64,000 bases of DNA from an uncultured Prevotellaceae bacterium (GTDB taxonomy: Bacteria > Bacteroidota > Bacteroidia > Bacteroidales > Bacteroidaceae), in the NCBI GenBank assembly GCA_902784615.1, contig CACZVN010000001.1, positions 124,001-188,000 on the forward strand, given 5' to 3'. This document shows, piece by piece, positions 56,509 through 64,000 of the stretch (its first letter is position 1; each line of letters opens with the position of its first letter). The position numbers and the translations under genes are program-made. Below the pieces are notes generated by a model, which did not search any database, had not been told where the DNA came from, and saw only the letters and a program-made list of their open reading frames with translations.

Positions 56509-58748
56509 CGGATGGTCAGCACGGCCTTCTTCAAGTGCTCCAGACTGCTGTCAGGCCCGATCATAATCTCAAAGTCACCAGGCTCCAGTACGTAGTCGAG
56601 GTTGCTGTTGTAGAATTTCAGCAGTTCGTCCTTGATTTCAAACGTCACCACCTTACTCTCTCCTTTCTTCAGATGGATGCGCTCGAAACCCTTCAGTTCC
56701 CTGACGGGACGTGAAAGACTGGCCACCACGTCGTGGATATACAACTGTACGATCTCGTCGGCATCATAGTCGCCGGTATTCGTGACGGTCACTGAGGCCG
56801 TCCGTCCGTTGAGGCTGATGTCACTGTATTCAAACGTGGTATAGCTGAGTCCGAATCCGAATGGGAAGAGGGGATCGTTGCGTACGTCGAAGTAGTTGCT
56901 GCTGAACTTCGAGAACGATTTCGCCCCCTCAGGAACAGGGCGTCCTGTCGGCAAGTGGTTATAATAGAGCGGTTCCTGACCTGTTGCCTGAGGCATTGAG
57001 ACGGTGAGTTTGCCACTGGGCACCTTGTCACCGAAGAGCACGTCGCAGATGGCATCGCCAGCCTCACTGCCACCGAACCATACCTGCAGGATGGCGGGCA
57101 CGTGACTGCTCTCCCATGTCAGCACCGTCGGACGACCCGCGAAGTTGAGTACCACGAGGGGCTTGCCAAGTTCCAACAGGTCTTCGAGCAATTCCTTTTG
57201 AGTGTCGAATATCTCGAGTGTGGCACGGCTGCTGCACTCGCCACTCATCTCTGCCGATTCACCCATGGCGCAGACGATCACGTCGGCCTCCCTGGCGATG
57301 CTCAGTGCCTCGCGCTTCATCTGTTCTGCGTCTCCGAAGGGCGTGGCACGGTAGAACCCGCCGTCTTTCTGGAGGGTAGAGTCACTGGTGAAGTTGCAAC
57401 CCTGTGCGTAGGTGAGGGTGGCGCGTCCTTTCAATGCCTTCTCCATCGCCTCTCTCAGCGTGGCGTATTTGTCGTTGGCCGCTGTTGGTGCCCACGTACC
57501 TGCCATATTGACACGGTTGTCGGCCATCGGACCTATGAGGGCGATCTTTCCCTGTTTCTTAAGTGGCAACAGATTCCCCTCGTTTTTCAGTAGCACGAAC
57601 GACTCTGCTGCCAGGTTGCGTGCTGCCTGACGGTGTTCAGGTGTGTAGATGTCCGTCTCGTGACGCTTGGGGTCGAGGAAACGGTAGGGGTTTTCAAACA
57701 GTCCCAGTTTGTATTTCGCTTCGAGCACACGGCGACAGGCTTGGTCGATCTCGGCCATCGTTACCTTACCCTCCTTGAGCGACTGTTCCAGCGTCTGGAT
57801 AAATCCTTCGGAGCACATGTCCATATCCGTACCGGCCTTCAGTGCCAGGGCAGAAGCCTGGGACAGATCGCCTAACCCGTGCTTGATGATCTCGCCGATG
57901 GCACCGTAGTCGGTCACCACGAAACCGTTCCAGCCCCACTGGCGGCGCAGCACGTCGTCGATAAGCCATTTGTTGGCTGTGGCGGGGATGTAATCGACAA
58001 TGTTGAACGAGGTCATCACCGAACCAGCCCCAGCCTTGGCGGCAGCCTCGTAGGGCGGGAAGTACTGGTTATACATCCTCGTATGGCTCATATCCACGGT
58101 GTTGTAGTCGCGGCCAGCCTCCGCTCCGCCATAGAGGGCATAGTGCTTCACGCAGGCCATCATGTTCTCGGGACCATAATTTCCTTGGTAGCCTTTCACT
58201 AAAGCCTCGGCGATACGCGAGCCTAAGAACGGATCCTCGCCGTTGCCCTCGGCGATACGTCCCCAACGGGCGTCGAGCGCGATATCCACCATCGGACTGT
58301 AGGTCCAGCAGATACCGTCGGCCGTGGCCTCCTTGGCAGCGATACGGGCCGCCTGTTCGATGGCTGTCAGATCCCAACTGCACGCCATCGCCAGTGGGAT
58401 GGGGAAGATGGTCTCATAGCCGTGGATCACGTCCATGCCCACGAGCACGGGGATGCCCAGACGACTCTTTCTGGCCGCGTCCTGTAACTGACGGATACTC
58501 TCCACCCCTGTCTGGTTCAGCACCGTGCCCAACTTTCCTTGGGCGACAAGCTCCAGCAACGGACTGTCTTTCAATTCTCCCGTGGTGGCAGAGACACCAG
58601 GCAACAGGTTCATCTGCCCGAGTTTCTCCTCGACAGTCATCTTCTCCATCAGTTGGTTGATAAACGCATCCATCTTCTGGTCTTGGGCCGCTCCGTTGAG
58701 ACCAGCCACGACCACCAGCACTACCATGATAACTCTTTTCATTCTCAT
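56505..58748 (-). CDS. bglX: GH3 beta-glucosidase, periplasmic
   Basis: The 747-residue enzyme has a signal peptide (MKRVIMVVLVVVAGLNGAA) and an N-terminal TIM-barrel with GMDVIHGYETIFPIPLAMACS. The nucleophile is probably the Asp in GFVVTDYGAIGEI. The alpha/beta sandwich domain follows (LIGPMADNRVNMAGTWA) and then a fibronectin-type domain (VTNTGDYDADEIVQLYIHDV). Length and layout match BglX. It hydrolyses beta-linked glucosides or related oligosaccharides; xylosidase activity is possible in some members. It has its own promoter with both elements. Confidence 0.94.
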   Translation of the reverse strand: MRMKRVIMVVLVVVAGLNGAAQDQKMDAFINQLMEKMTVEEKLGQMNLLPGVSATTGELKDSPLLELVAQGKLGTVLNQTGVESIRQLQDAARKSRLGIPVLVGMDVIHGYETIFPIPLAMACSWDLTAIEQAARIAAKEATADGICWTYSPMVDIALDARWGRIAEGNGEDPFLGSRIAEALVKGYQGNYGPENMMACVKHYALYGGAEAGRDYNTVDMSHTRMYNQYFPPYEAAAKAGAGSVMTSFNIVDYIPATANKWLIDDVLRRQWGWNGFVVTDYGAIGEIIKHGLGDLSQASALALKAGTDMDMCSEGFIQTLEQSLKEGKVTMAEIDQACRRVLEAKYKLGLFENPYRFLDPKRHETDIYTPEHRQAARNLAAESFVLLKNEGNLLPLKKQGKIALIGPMADNRVNMAGTWAPTAANDKYATLREAMEKALKGRATLTYAQGCNFTSDSTLQKDGGFYRATPFGDAEQMKREALSIAREADVIVCAMGESAEMSGECSSRATLEIFDTQKELLEDLLELGKPLVVLNFAGRPTVLTWESSHVPAILQVWFGGSEAGDAICDVLFGDKVPSGKLTVSMPQATGQEPLYYNHLPTGRPVPEGAKSFSKFSSNYFDVRNDPLFPFGFGLSYTTFEYSDISLNGRTASVTVTNTGDYDADEIVQLYIHDVVASLSRPVRELKGFERIHLKKGESKVVTFEIKDELLKFYNSNLDYVLEPGDFEIMIGPDSSLEHLKKAVLTIR

Positions 58749-58776
58749 ACGTCAATAAGCATTATAATGTTTGGGA

Positions 58777-58808
58777 CAAAGATACAAAAAAAAAGGATGT
58801 CATCCAAA
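58777..58808 (-). promoter_or_regulatory. promoter of bglX (-7 TATCTTTG, -33 TTTG)
   Basis: The -7 box is at 58777-58784 and TTTG at 58805-58808, with a 20-bp spacer. Confidence 0.7.
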
Positions 58809-58834
58809 TATGAGGGTGCTTTTTTGCAAACTCC

Positions 58835-58866
58835 TTTGGCGGTTTCAGTTTTTTTTCTTATATTTG
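58835..58866 (+). promoter_or_regulatory. promoter of ndk (-33 TTTG, -7 TATATTTG)
   Basis: TTTG at 58835-58838 and the -7 box at 58859-58866 have a 20-bp spacer; the ATG follows 37 nt later. Confidence 0.7.
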
Positions 58867-58903
58867 CAGTCGAAAACAATATTATTCATTCAATACAATC
58901 GTT

Positions 58904-59368
58904 ATGGAGACAACATTAGTATTACTGAAACCCAGTTGCGTACAGCGCCAACTGATTGGAGAGGTTATTAACCGTTTTGAGCGTCGCGGACTCCGCATCT
59001 CAGGTCTGAAGATGATGCAGTTGAGCGACGAAATCCTCCGTGAACACTATTCCCACCTTGTCGATCGTCCCTTCTTCCCCGGCCTTTGCGCCTCGATGCA
59101 GGCCTCGCCTGTGGTGGCTCTGGCCATCTCTGGCGTTGATGCCGTTCAGGTGGTACGCACGATGACGGGTGTCACCAACGGCCGTGAGGCTGCCCCGGGT
59201 ACTATCCGTGGCGACTACTCCGTGAGCAACCAGCAGAACATCGTCCATGCCTCTGATTCCACATCGAATGCCCAGATCGAACTCGCCCGCTTCTTCAAGC
59301 CCGAGGAGATCTTCGACTACCAGAGCGGTGCCTTCGCCTACATCTATGGCGACGGTGAGTGCAAATAA
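58904..59368 (+). CDS. ndk: nucleoside diphosphate kinase
   Basis: The 154-residue enzyme transfers phosphate between NTPs and NDPs through the active-site His115 in NQQNIVHASDSTSNAQIEL. Further motifs are TLVLLKPSCVQRQLIGEVI at the N-terminus and MTGVTNGREAAPGTIRGDYS. The length is normal for the family. It has its own promoter and is followed by two hairpins. Confidence 0.97.
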   Translation: METTLVLLKPSCVQRQLIGEVINRFERRGLRISGLKMMQLSDEILREHYSHLVDRPFFPGLCASMQASPVVALAISGVDAVQVVRTMTGVTNGREAAPGTIRGDYSVSNQQNIVHASDSTSNAQIELARFFKPEEIFDYQSGAFAYIYGDGECK

Positions 59369-59390
59369 CGCATCATTCGAGGCACCGTAG

Positions 59391-59436
59391 GAAAATTTGG
59401 TGGCCCTTATTGCGCAATAAGGGCCACCAAATTTTC
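59391..59436. repeat. perfect 46-bp palindrome after ndk
   Basis: The sequence is an exact palindrome centred on GCGC, with 23-bp arms beginning GAAAATTTGGTGGCCCTTAT. There is no loop. It lies 22 nt after the ndk stop and could terminate transcription on both sides, but the lack of a T-run and its length are unusual. Confidence 0.85.
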
Positions 59437-59474
59437 AAAAAGGACTGCTTATTTCCCAATAAGTAGCCCTTTTT
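59437..59474. repeat. second inverted repeat next to the palindrome
   Basis: Arms AAAAAGGACTGCTTATT and AATAAGTAGCCCTTTTT match at 15 of 17 positions around TCCC, ending in a T-run on the plus strand. It is the likelier terminator for ndk. Further palindromic patches follow: ATTCTC TC GAGAAT at 59480-59493 and two GCGCGCGC runs at 59508-59515 and 59555-59562. Confidence 0.75.
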
Positions 59475-59592
59475 GGATGAATTCTCTCGAGAATTGAAAG
59501 CTCTCTTGCGCGCGCATACGTATATAGTTGTTTTTGGCTTATCCCTACTATCGTGCGCGCGCTACGACAGGTTTTGGAAGCGGCTTTTTGTT

Positions 59593-61605
59593 CTATTTCT
59601 TGATCTTGTAGAGGCGGAAGGTTTTGGCAGGGATGTCGTCGAGCAATAGCGTATTCTTCTTGCCTGCATCGCACTTCAGGGTGCCCTGCTTCGGCGTGAT
59701 CTTCTCGGGATTGTCGAGGGTGTTCTCATCGTCCATGCCGTTATGGCTGAGTGTCAGAGTCTGGGCGGTGCGCTCACCCTTGATGCCGAGGAGGTTCAGG
59801 GTGACGGGCTGGGCGGCATCAGAGGTGTTCACCACCTTGACAATGATCTCGCCCGTGCTTGCGTCGAAGACAGATGAGGCGAAGAGACCGTCCTGGCCTG
59901 CCTGTCCGGCCACGGGTTGCTTGTCCATCGTGAGCGACAGTACGTTGGTGCCCTTGTTCATGGCGAAGAGCTGCTGCACGTAGTAACTGACGGACTTGAA
60001 CGAGCGTAGATTGTCGAACCAGATGGCATCGGGGCGCCACTGCCAGCCCTCAACGTGGGCGAAGAGGGGAGCGTAGGTAGCCATGTGGACGATATCGGCA
60101 TTACGCTCGATACCCGTCATGTGGGCAGCCTCGTAGAGCGAGGTCTCGAAGTGGTTCCACTTCTTGCCGTTGGCACCGTGGCAGGCATACTCGCCGGCAA
60201 ACACGCGCGGGCCCTTGCGGTCGTAACTGTCGTAACGCAGACCATGGGAGAGGAACCACTCCTCGTTGCGGTAGTAGTGCTCGTCGTAGAGATCGACCTT
60301 CAGTTCCTTCATGCGCGGCTGCAACAGGTCGAAGTCCCAGCCCTCGGAGTTGGGGCCTGTGGTGCCGATAAGTTTCAGGTTGGGATACTTGGCGCGGAGG
60401 GCGGCATTGAACTTCTTCAGGCGTTCGGTGAAGACGGGACCGAAGCCGCCGTGGGCTTCGTCGTAGTCCCACTGCTCATTGCCGACACCGAGGTATTTCA
60501 GGTTGAAGGGCTCGGGATGGCCCATGTCTGCACGTACCTTACCCCATTTAGAGGTAACGGGACCGTTGGCAAACTCCACGAGGTCGAGGGCATCCTGGAT
60601 GTAACTGTCGAGATCATCGACGGCCACATGTACGCCGGGCTTCGTGGGGTCGGGGTTCTGGAACTGGCAGGCGAGTCCGCAACTGATGACGGGTAGGGCC
60701 TCGCAGCCGAAGTCCTCGCAGAGTTGGAAGAACTCAAAGAAACCGAGACCGTACGACTGGAAATAGTCAGGATAGAAACGGTGGCCGAAGGTGTAGTGCC
60801 AGCGGTTCTCGTTCAGCGGACGGTTCTCCACGGGACCCACGCTGTTCTTCCACTGGTAGCGGGTCTCCAGGTCGGTACCTTCCACGATACATCCGCCGGG
60901 GAAGCGGAACACGCCCGGGTGCATGTCGAAGAGTGCCTGCGCCAGATCCTTGCGCATGCCGTTCTCACGACCTTTCCACGTGTCGGTGGGGAAGAGGGAG
61001 ATATGCTCCACATCGGTCGTGGCCTTGTCGCCGGCGAGGAAGAGGCGGAGGGCACCCTTGGCCTCGGTGCGCGGCGACTTCAGCGTGGCGGTGTATTTCT
61101 TCCAATCCTTACCGCTGATCTCAACATTGACGGTGGCGAAGCGCTGGTCCTCGCCCATGGTGTCGTTATCGACGAAACTCACTTCGAGGGTGCTCTTACC
61201 GCCCTCAGGACAGCGTGCCCACAGGGAGAAACGGTAGGTGGCACCTTCCTTGACGGCGATGCCGAAGAAACCCTCGTTCTCAAGACCGGTGAACTTGTCG
61301 CTGTGGCCGGAGTACTTGAGGCGCACGTAATGGGGATTGCGCTCGAAGGGACCGTCGTCCTTGACGTCGAAGTTACCGAAGGCGCGCCAGCCCATGAGGT
61401 GCTGGGGGAACTCGAAAGAACGGTTCTTCACCATCTCAGCATAGAGTCCGCCGTCAGCGGCGTAGTTGATGTCTTCAAAAAAGATACCGTACATCGTCGG
61501 CTGTACGGGGGCACCCAGTTTCTTTGTGTTGATGTCCATCACGTGGGTCTGTGCCGATGCCGTCAGACTGACGGCAAGCAGAGCAAAGGTAAGGAGTTTC
61601 TTCAT
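59593..61605 (-). CDS. GH51 alpha-L-arabinofuranosidase, secreted
   Basis: The 670-residue protein has a signal peptide (LTFALLAVSLTASA) and an N-terminal GH51-type start (PTMYGIFFEDINYAADGGLYAEMVKNRSFE). A carbohydrate-binding-like beta domain spans about 90-190. The catalytic barrel has the acid/base Glu in YLGVGNEQW and the nucleophile Glu in FAGEYACHGANG. The C-terminal beta domain completes the family layout. It releases arabinose from arabinan or arabinoxylan. ATG 61605 precedes a proper signal peptide, and a -7 box lies 30 nt upstream. Confidence 0.94.
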   Translation of the reverse strand: MKKLLTFALLAVSLTASAQTHVMDINTKKLGAPVQPTMYGIFFEDINYAADGGLYAEMVKNRSFEFPQHLMGWRAFGNFDVKDDGPFERNPHYVRLKYSGHSDKFTGLENEGFFGIAVKEGATYRFSLWARCPEGGKSTLEVSFVDNDTMGEDQRFATVNVEISGKDWKKYTATLKSPRTEAKGALRLFLAGDKATTDVEHISLFPTDTWKGRENGMRKDLAQALFDMHPGVFRFPGGCIVEGTDLETRYQWKNSVGPVENRPLNENRWHYTFGHRFYPDYFQSYGLGFFEFFQLCEDFGCEALPVISCGLACQFQNPDPTKPGVHVAVDDLDSYIQDALDLVEFANGPVTSKWGKVRADMGHPEPFNLKYLGVGNEQWDYDEAHGGFGPVFTERLKKFNAALRAKYPNLKLIGTTGPNSEGWDFDLLQPRMKELKVDLYDEHYYRNEEWFLSHGLRYDSYDRKGPRVFAGEYACHGANGKKWNHFETSLYEAAHMTGIERNADIVHMATYAPLFAHVEGWQWRPDAIWFDNLRSFKSVSYYVQQLFAMNKGTNVLSLTMDKQPVAGQAGQDGLFASSVFDASTGEIIVKVVNTSDAAQPVTLNLLGIKGERTAQTLTLSHNGMDDENTLDNPEKITPKQGTLKCDAGKKNTLLLDDIPAKTFRLYKIKK

Positions 61606-61635
61606 ATTTGATCTTTAATTAGTTGCTAGTGGGCA

Positions 61636-61643
61636 CAAAAGTA
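61636..61643 (-). promoter_or_regulatory. -7 box (TACTTTTG) for the GH51 gene
   Basis: An exact TAnnTTTG box reads on the minus strand 30 nt upstream of the ATG. Confidence 0.55.
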
Positions 61644-61703
61644 CATAAAAATCCTGACGTACGGAAATAATCTCAATAAAAAATGCGTATAAAATCAAAA
61701 ATA

Positions 61704-61735
61704 TTTGGAGATTTCATGGAAATAACTTATTTTTG
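61704..61735 (+). promoter_or_regulatory. promoter of the sensor kinase (-33 TTTG, -7 TATTTTTG)
   Basis: TTTG at 61704-61707 and the -7 box at 61728-61735 have a 20-bp spacer. Confidence 0.7.
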
Positions 61736-61761
61736 CAGAGAATTTCCTAAAGACCGCAGAT

Positions 61762-63594
61762 ATGACGATCAACCATCGGCTGAGAATACCGTTTCTTGTG
61801 ATGACGCTCCTTGTCTCATCGCAAGTGCCTGCACAGACGTCCCTGTGTAAGGATACGGCTGAGCACCATCGGCTGCAGCAGGCGATGTGGGATTGTTGTT
61901 CCCAGGATTCGCCAGATGTGTTGTATCAGGCCTGCGTGGAATACCAAACCCATGCGCGTGCCGAGAAGGATATGTTTTCAGCCTATACGGCCTGGGTCTG
62001 TGGGGTGATGTATAACCTGGGACGGATGAATATCAAGGACGCCTACCATATCACCCAGGTCATGAAGGAGGAAATTCATGCTGATAACGCCGATTCCGAG
62101 GAATGCTATTTCGTACCTAATATGATGGGACATGTGTATAATACCTGCGGCAATATTCCCGGGGCATTAGAGGAGTTCCAGAAATCTGTCGAACTGATCA
62201 AGGGTACGCAATACGAGAAAGACGGTCTGGCCTTTATTTATCTGGCTCTTGCGCATGTGGAATTAAATAATGATCCCACGAAGGCACTCCACTGGGTCGA
62301 TGTGGTGATGCAGGTGCAGGAGAAATACAAGGACTCATGGAACTACTACAGGGCCAAGGCTGACGCCTATGCCATCAGGGCTATTGCGGAATTCAGACTG
62401 CATCGCTATGACGCCTTCCGTCGCAGTATGTACGAGATGGAAGAAGCCAACAAGAAGAACCTGTCGCCATCAAGCGACTTGTTCGTGCCCTATGCCAAAG
62501 TGTATAAGACCTTGCTTGACGGGAACTCTGAGCAGGCACTGGCAGAAGCAGAGGCTCTGTCGAATAAGAGGGAACAATATCTCGTAAAATGTGATATCTA
62601 CCGCTATATTGGCGACAACGACAAAGCCTTTATGACACAGCGGGAACTGATGCAGAAGTGCGACTCTATCACGGGTGTGATGATCGCAGAGAATATCGGA
62701 CAGATGGAGCACGACATCCAGATGATGCAGCAACAGCAGAAGATGGCTCGTCTGCTGAATATCATCTTGTCTGTCGTCGTGGTGTTGGCATTGCTCTTTA
62801 TCGTGTTGCTGCATCGAAACATCTTCCTGCGCCGCCGCTATTATAAGAAACTAAAAGAGAAGAATGAGGAGTTGCGGGCGGCCAACAGGCTGGTGATCGC
62901 CGCTGATAAGACGAAGACGGAGTTTATCCGTAGTATGAGCCATGAGATCCGTACACCTCTGAACATTATCAACGGTTTCTCGAAGGTGCTTACCGACGAC
63001 GAGAATGAACTGGAACCCGAGGAGCGGAGGGATATTGTCAGGACCATGAGTGAGAGCACCCGCCAGATTACCTCTCTGGTGGATAAGATGCAGGCGCTGG
63101 TAAATGAGAATACAACGGAACTGCTGAACAGTCTGGATATGACGGATGTGGTGGATATTTGTAACCTCGCCATCAAAGCCATGCCATGGACGGATCCCCA
63201 GCGTATCAAGGTGGTCTTCGATAACCAGATACAGTCTGGCAATACGAGGTTGTGTACCCATATCGACAGTCTGGTCCAAATGTTGGGCAACCTGTTGGAG
63301 AATGCGGTGAAGTTTACGGAACAGGGACAGATCACCCTGACGCTGAAGCAAGACAAGACTCACTTCCACTTTACTGTGGAAGATACAGGTTGTGGTATCC
63401 CCCAGGACAAGATTGGCACCATCTTTGAGCGCTTTACGAAAGTAGATGAGTTTAAGGAGGGCCTCGGTCTTGGATTGGCTTACTGTCGTGAGACGGCCGA
63501 GAAACTAGGCGGCTGTCTGACGCTCGACAAGACATCAGACGAGGGCACGGCCTTCACACTGAGTCTGCCGATGCTGTTAAAGGTAAAGAAATAA
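61762..63594 (+). CDS. sensor histidine kinase with periplasmic TPR-like region
   Basis: The 610-residue protein has a signal peptide (ending QVPAQ) and a helical TPR-like periplasmic region (residues about 30-325, with YFVPNMMGHVYNTCGNIPGALEEF). A transmembrane helix (LLNIILSVVVVLALLFIVLL, near 332-351) follows, then a coiled coil. The HisKA domain has His394 in SMSHEIRTPLN. The HATPase domain (about 490-605) has LLENAVKFTEQGQ, DTGCGIPQDKIG and EGLGLGLAYCRETA. It has no receiver domain and no adjacent response regulator. It is followed 27 nt later by a sugar porter gene, so sugar sensing is possible. Confidence 0.88.
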   Translation: MTINHRLRIPFLVMTLLVSSQVPAQTSLCKDTAEHHRLQQAMWDCCSQDSPDVLYQACVEYQTHARAEKDMFSAYTAWVCGVMYNLGRMNIKDAYHITQVMKEEIHADNADSEECYFVPNMMGHVYNTCGNIPGALEEFQKSVELIKGTQYEKDGLAFIYLALAHVELNNDPTKALHWVDVVMQVQEKYKDSWNYYRAKADAYAIRAIAEFRLHRYDAFRRSMYEMEEANKKNLSPSSDLFVPYAKVYKTLLDGNSEQALAEAEALSNKREQYLVKCDIYRYIGDNDKAFMTQRELMQKCDSITGVMIAENIGQMEHDIQMMQQQQKMARLLNIILSVVVVLALLFIVLLHRNIFLRRRYYKKLKEKNEELRAANRLVIAADKTKTEFIRSMSHEIRTPLNIINGFSKVLTDDENELEPEERRDIVRTMSESTRQITSLVDKMQALVNENTTELLNSLDMTDVVDICNLAIKAMPWTDPQRIKVVFDNQIQSGNTRLCTHIDSLVQMLGNLLENAVKFTEQGQITLTLKQDKTHFHFTVEDTGCGIPQDKIGTIFERFTKVDEFKEGLGLGLAYCRETAEKLGGCLTLDKTSDEGTAFTLSLPMLLKVKK

Positions 63595-63621
63595 ACGATA
63601 AATAATTTAATAATAAATGGT

Positions 63622-64000
63622 ATGAATCAACAAACAGAACAAGGTAGCAAAGCCTACCTCATTTCAATTGTGATGGTCGCCGTCTTGGGCGGTCTGTTAT
63701 TCGGATATGACACCGCTGTCATCTCCGGTGCAGAGAAGGGTCTGCAGGCATTCTTTAAGACAGCACATGATTTTGACTACACCGACGGGTGGCATGGCTT
63801 CACCTCGGCTTCGGCCCTCATCGGCTGTATCATCGGTTCGGCACTCTCAGGATTCCTGGCCACGAACTTGGGTCGTAAGAAGTCGCTGATCATCGCTGGT
63901 ATCCTCTTCTTCATCTCTGCCCTTGGCTCGATGGATCCGGAGTTCCTGTTCTTCGAGTATGGCAAACCGACTTACTCACTGGCACTCATGTTCAACTTCT
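63622..64000 (+). CDS. xylE: MFS sugar porter, XylE-like (3' truncated by window end)
   Basis: The visible 126 residues start MNQQTEQGSKAYLISIVMVA and continue into GGLLFGYDTAVISGAEKGLQ, the first helix of the sugar-porter branch of the MFS. GCIIGSALSGFLATNLGRKK then follows, with the GRKK loop between helices 2 and 3. The long insertion after helix 3 (MDPEFLFFEYGKPTYS) matches bacterial xylose:H+ symporters such as XylE. Xylose is the probable substrate; galactose or arabinose are alternatives. The frame is open to the last base. An A/T-only linker precedes the ATG. Confidence 0.85.
   Translation, partial: MNQQTEQGSKAYLISIVMVAVLGGLLFGYDTAVISGAEKGLQAFFKTAHDFDYTDGWHGFTSASALIGCIIGSALSGFLATNLGRKKSLIIAGILFFISALGSMDPEFLFFEYGKPTYSLALMFNF

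Overview
The window looks like a Bacteroidota chromosome, most likely Prevotella or a close relative. The evidence is the TAnnTTTG -7 boxes (often with a TTTG -33 element 19-20 bp upstream), many genes without a Shine-Dalgarno site, a SusC/SusD pair, type IX secretion (T9SS) genes, GldH, and the mreBCD-mrdA-rodA order next to purH. Species assignment is inference; no rRNA is present.

Layout. 1-3.5 kb: the 3' part of a fucose-type permease, then folA, thyA and an RsmF-like rRNA methyltransferase on the minus strand. 3.6-7.4 kb: a stress or envelope cluster (DUF6249-like, PspC, ECF sigma, DUF5056-like) converging on a PorE-like OmpA lipoprotein. 7.4-9.4 kb: topB. 9.4-10.9 kb: a small accessory island of shortened RhuM and ORF6N genes, bounded by near-identical direct repeats and followed by palindrome-rich DNA. 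11-13.4 kb: a DUF1593 hydrolase, tRNA-Pro and a secreted protein of unknown function. 13.6-20 kb: aroA, a small Cys-rich membrane protein, porW, porX and tsaE. 20-27.9 kb: trxA, dnaE, psd, pssA, and birA fused in frame to pyrH. 28-32.6 kb: tadA, a BACON lipoprotein, tRNA-Lys, an AI-2E-type permease, tdk, rsmI and a coiled-coil lipoprotein. 32.6-44.1 kb: an LruC-type lipoprotein and a SusC/SusD locus with two further lipoproteins, a C10 cysteine protease and a secreted protein. 44.2-51.7 kb: asnA, a standalone IMP cyclohydrolase and the rod-shape operon. 51.7-55.5 kb: gldH, a RicT/PSP1 protein, holB and metF. 55.5-64 kb: a BASS-like transporter, a GH3 beta-glucosidase, ndk, a GH51 arabinofuranosidase, a hybrid-free sensor kinase and the start of a xylose-type sugar porter.

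How it fits together. Most of the window is core metabolism. The PorE, PorW and PorX homologues indicate a T9SS, and the C10 protease ends in a tail resembling a T9SS sorting domain. The SusCD locus carries a protease rather than glycosidases, which suggests peptide or protein use. The GH3, GH51, fucose and xylose genes point to plant-glycan use.

The most unusual signals are: (1) a family of REP/REPIN-like palindromes built on GGGAC(A/G)GT(C/T)CC, three of which sit in frame inside conserved genes (birA and rsmF); (2) the missing stop codon between birA and pyrH; (3) the repeat-bounded island of shortened regulators; and (4) a perfect 46-bp palindrome after ndk.
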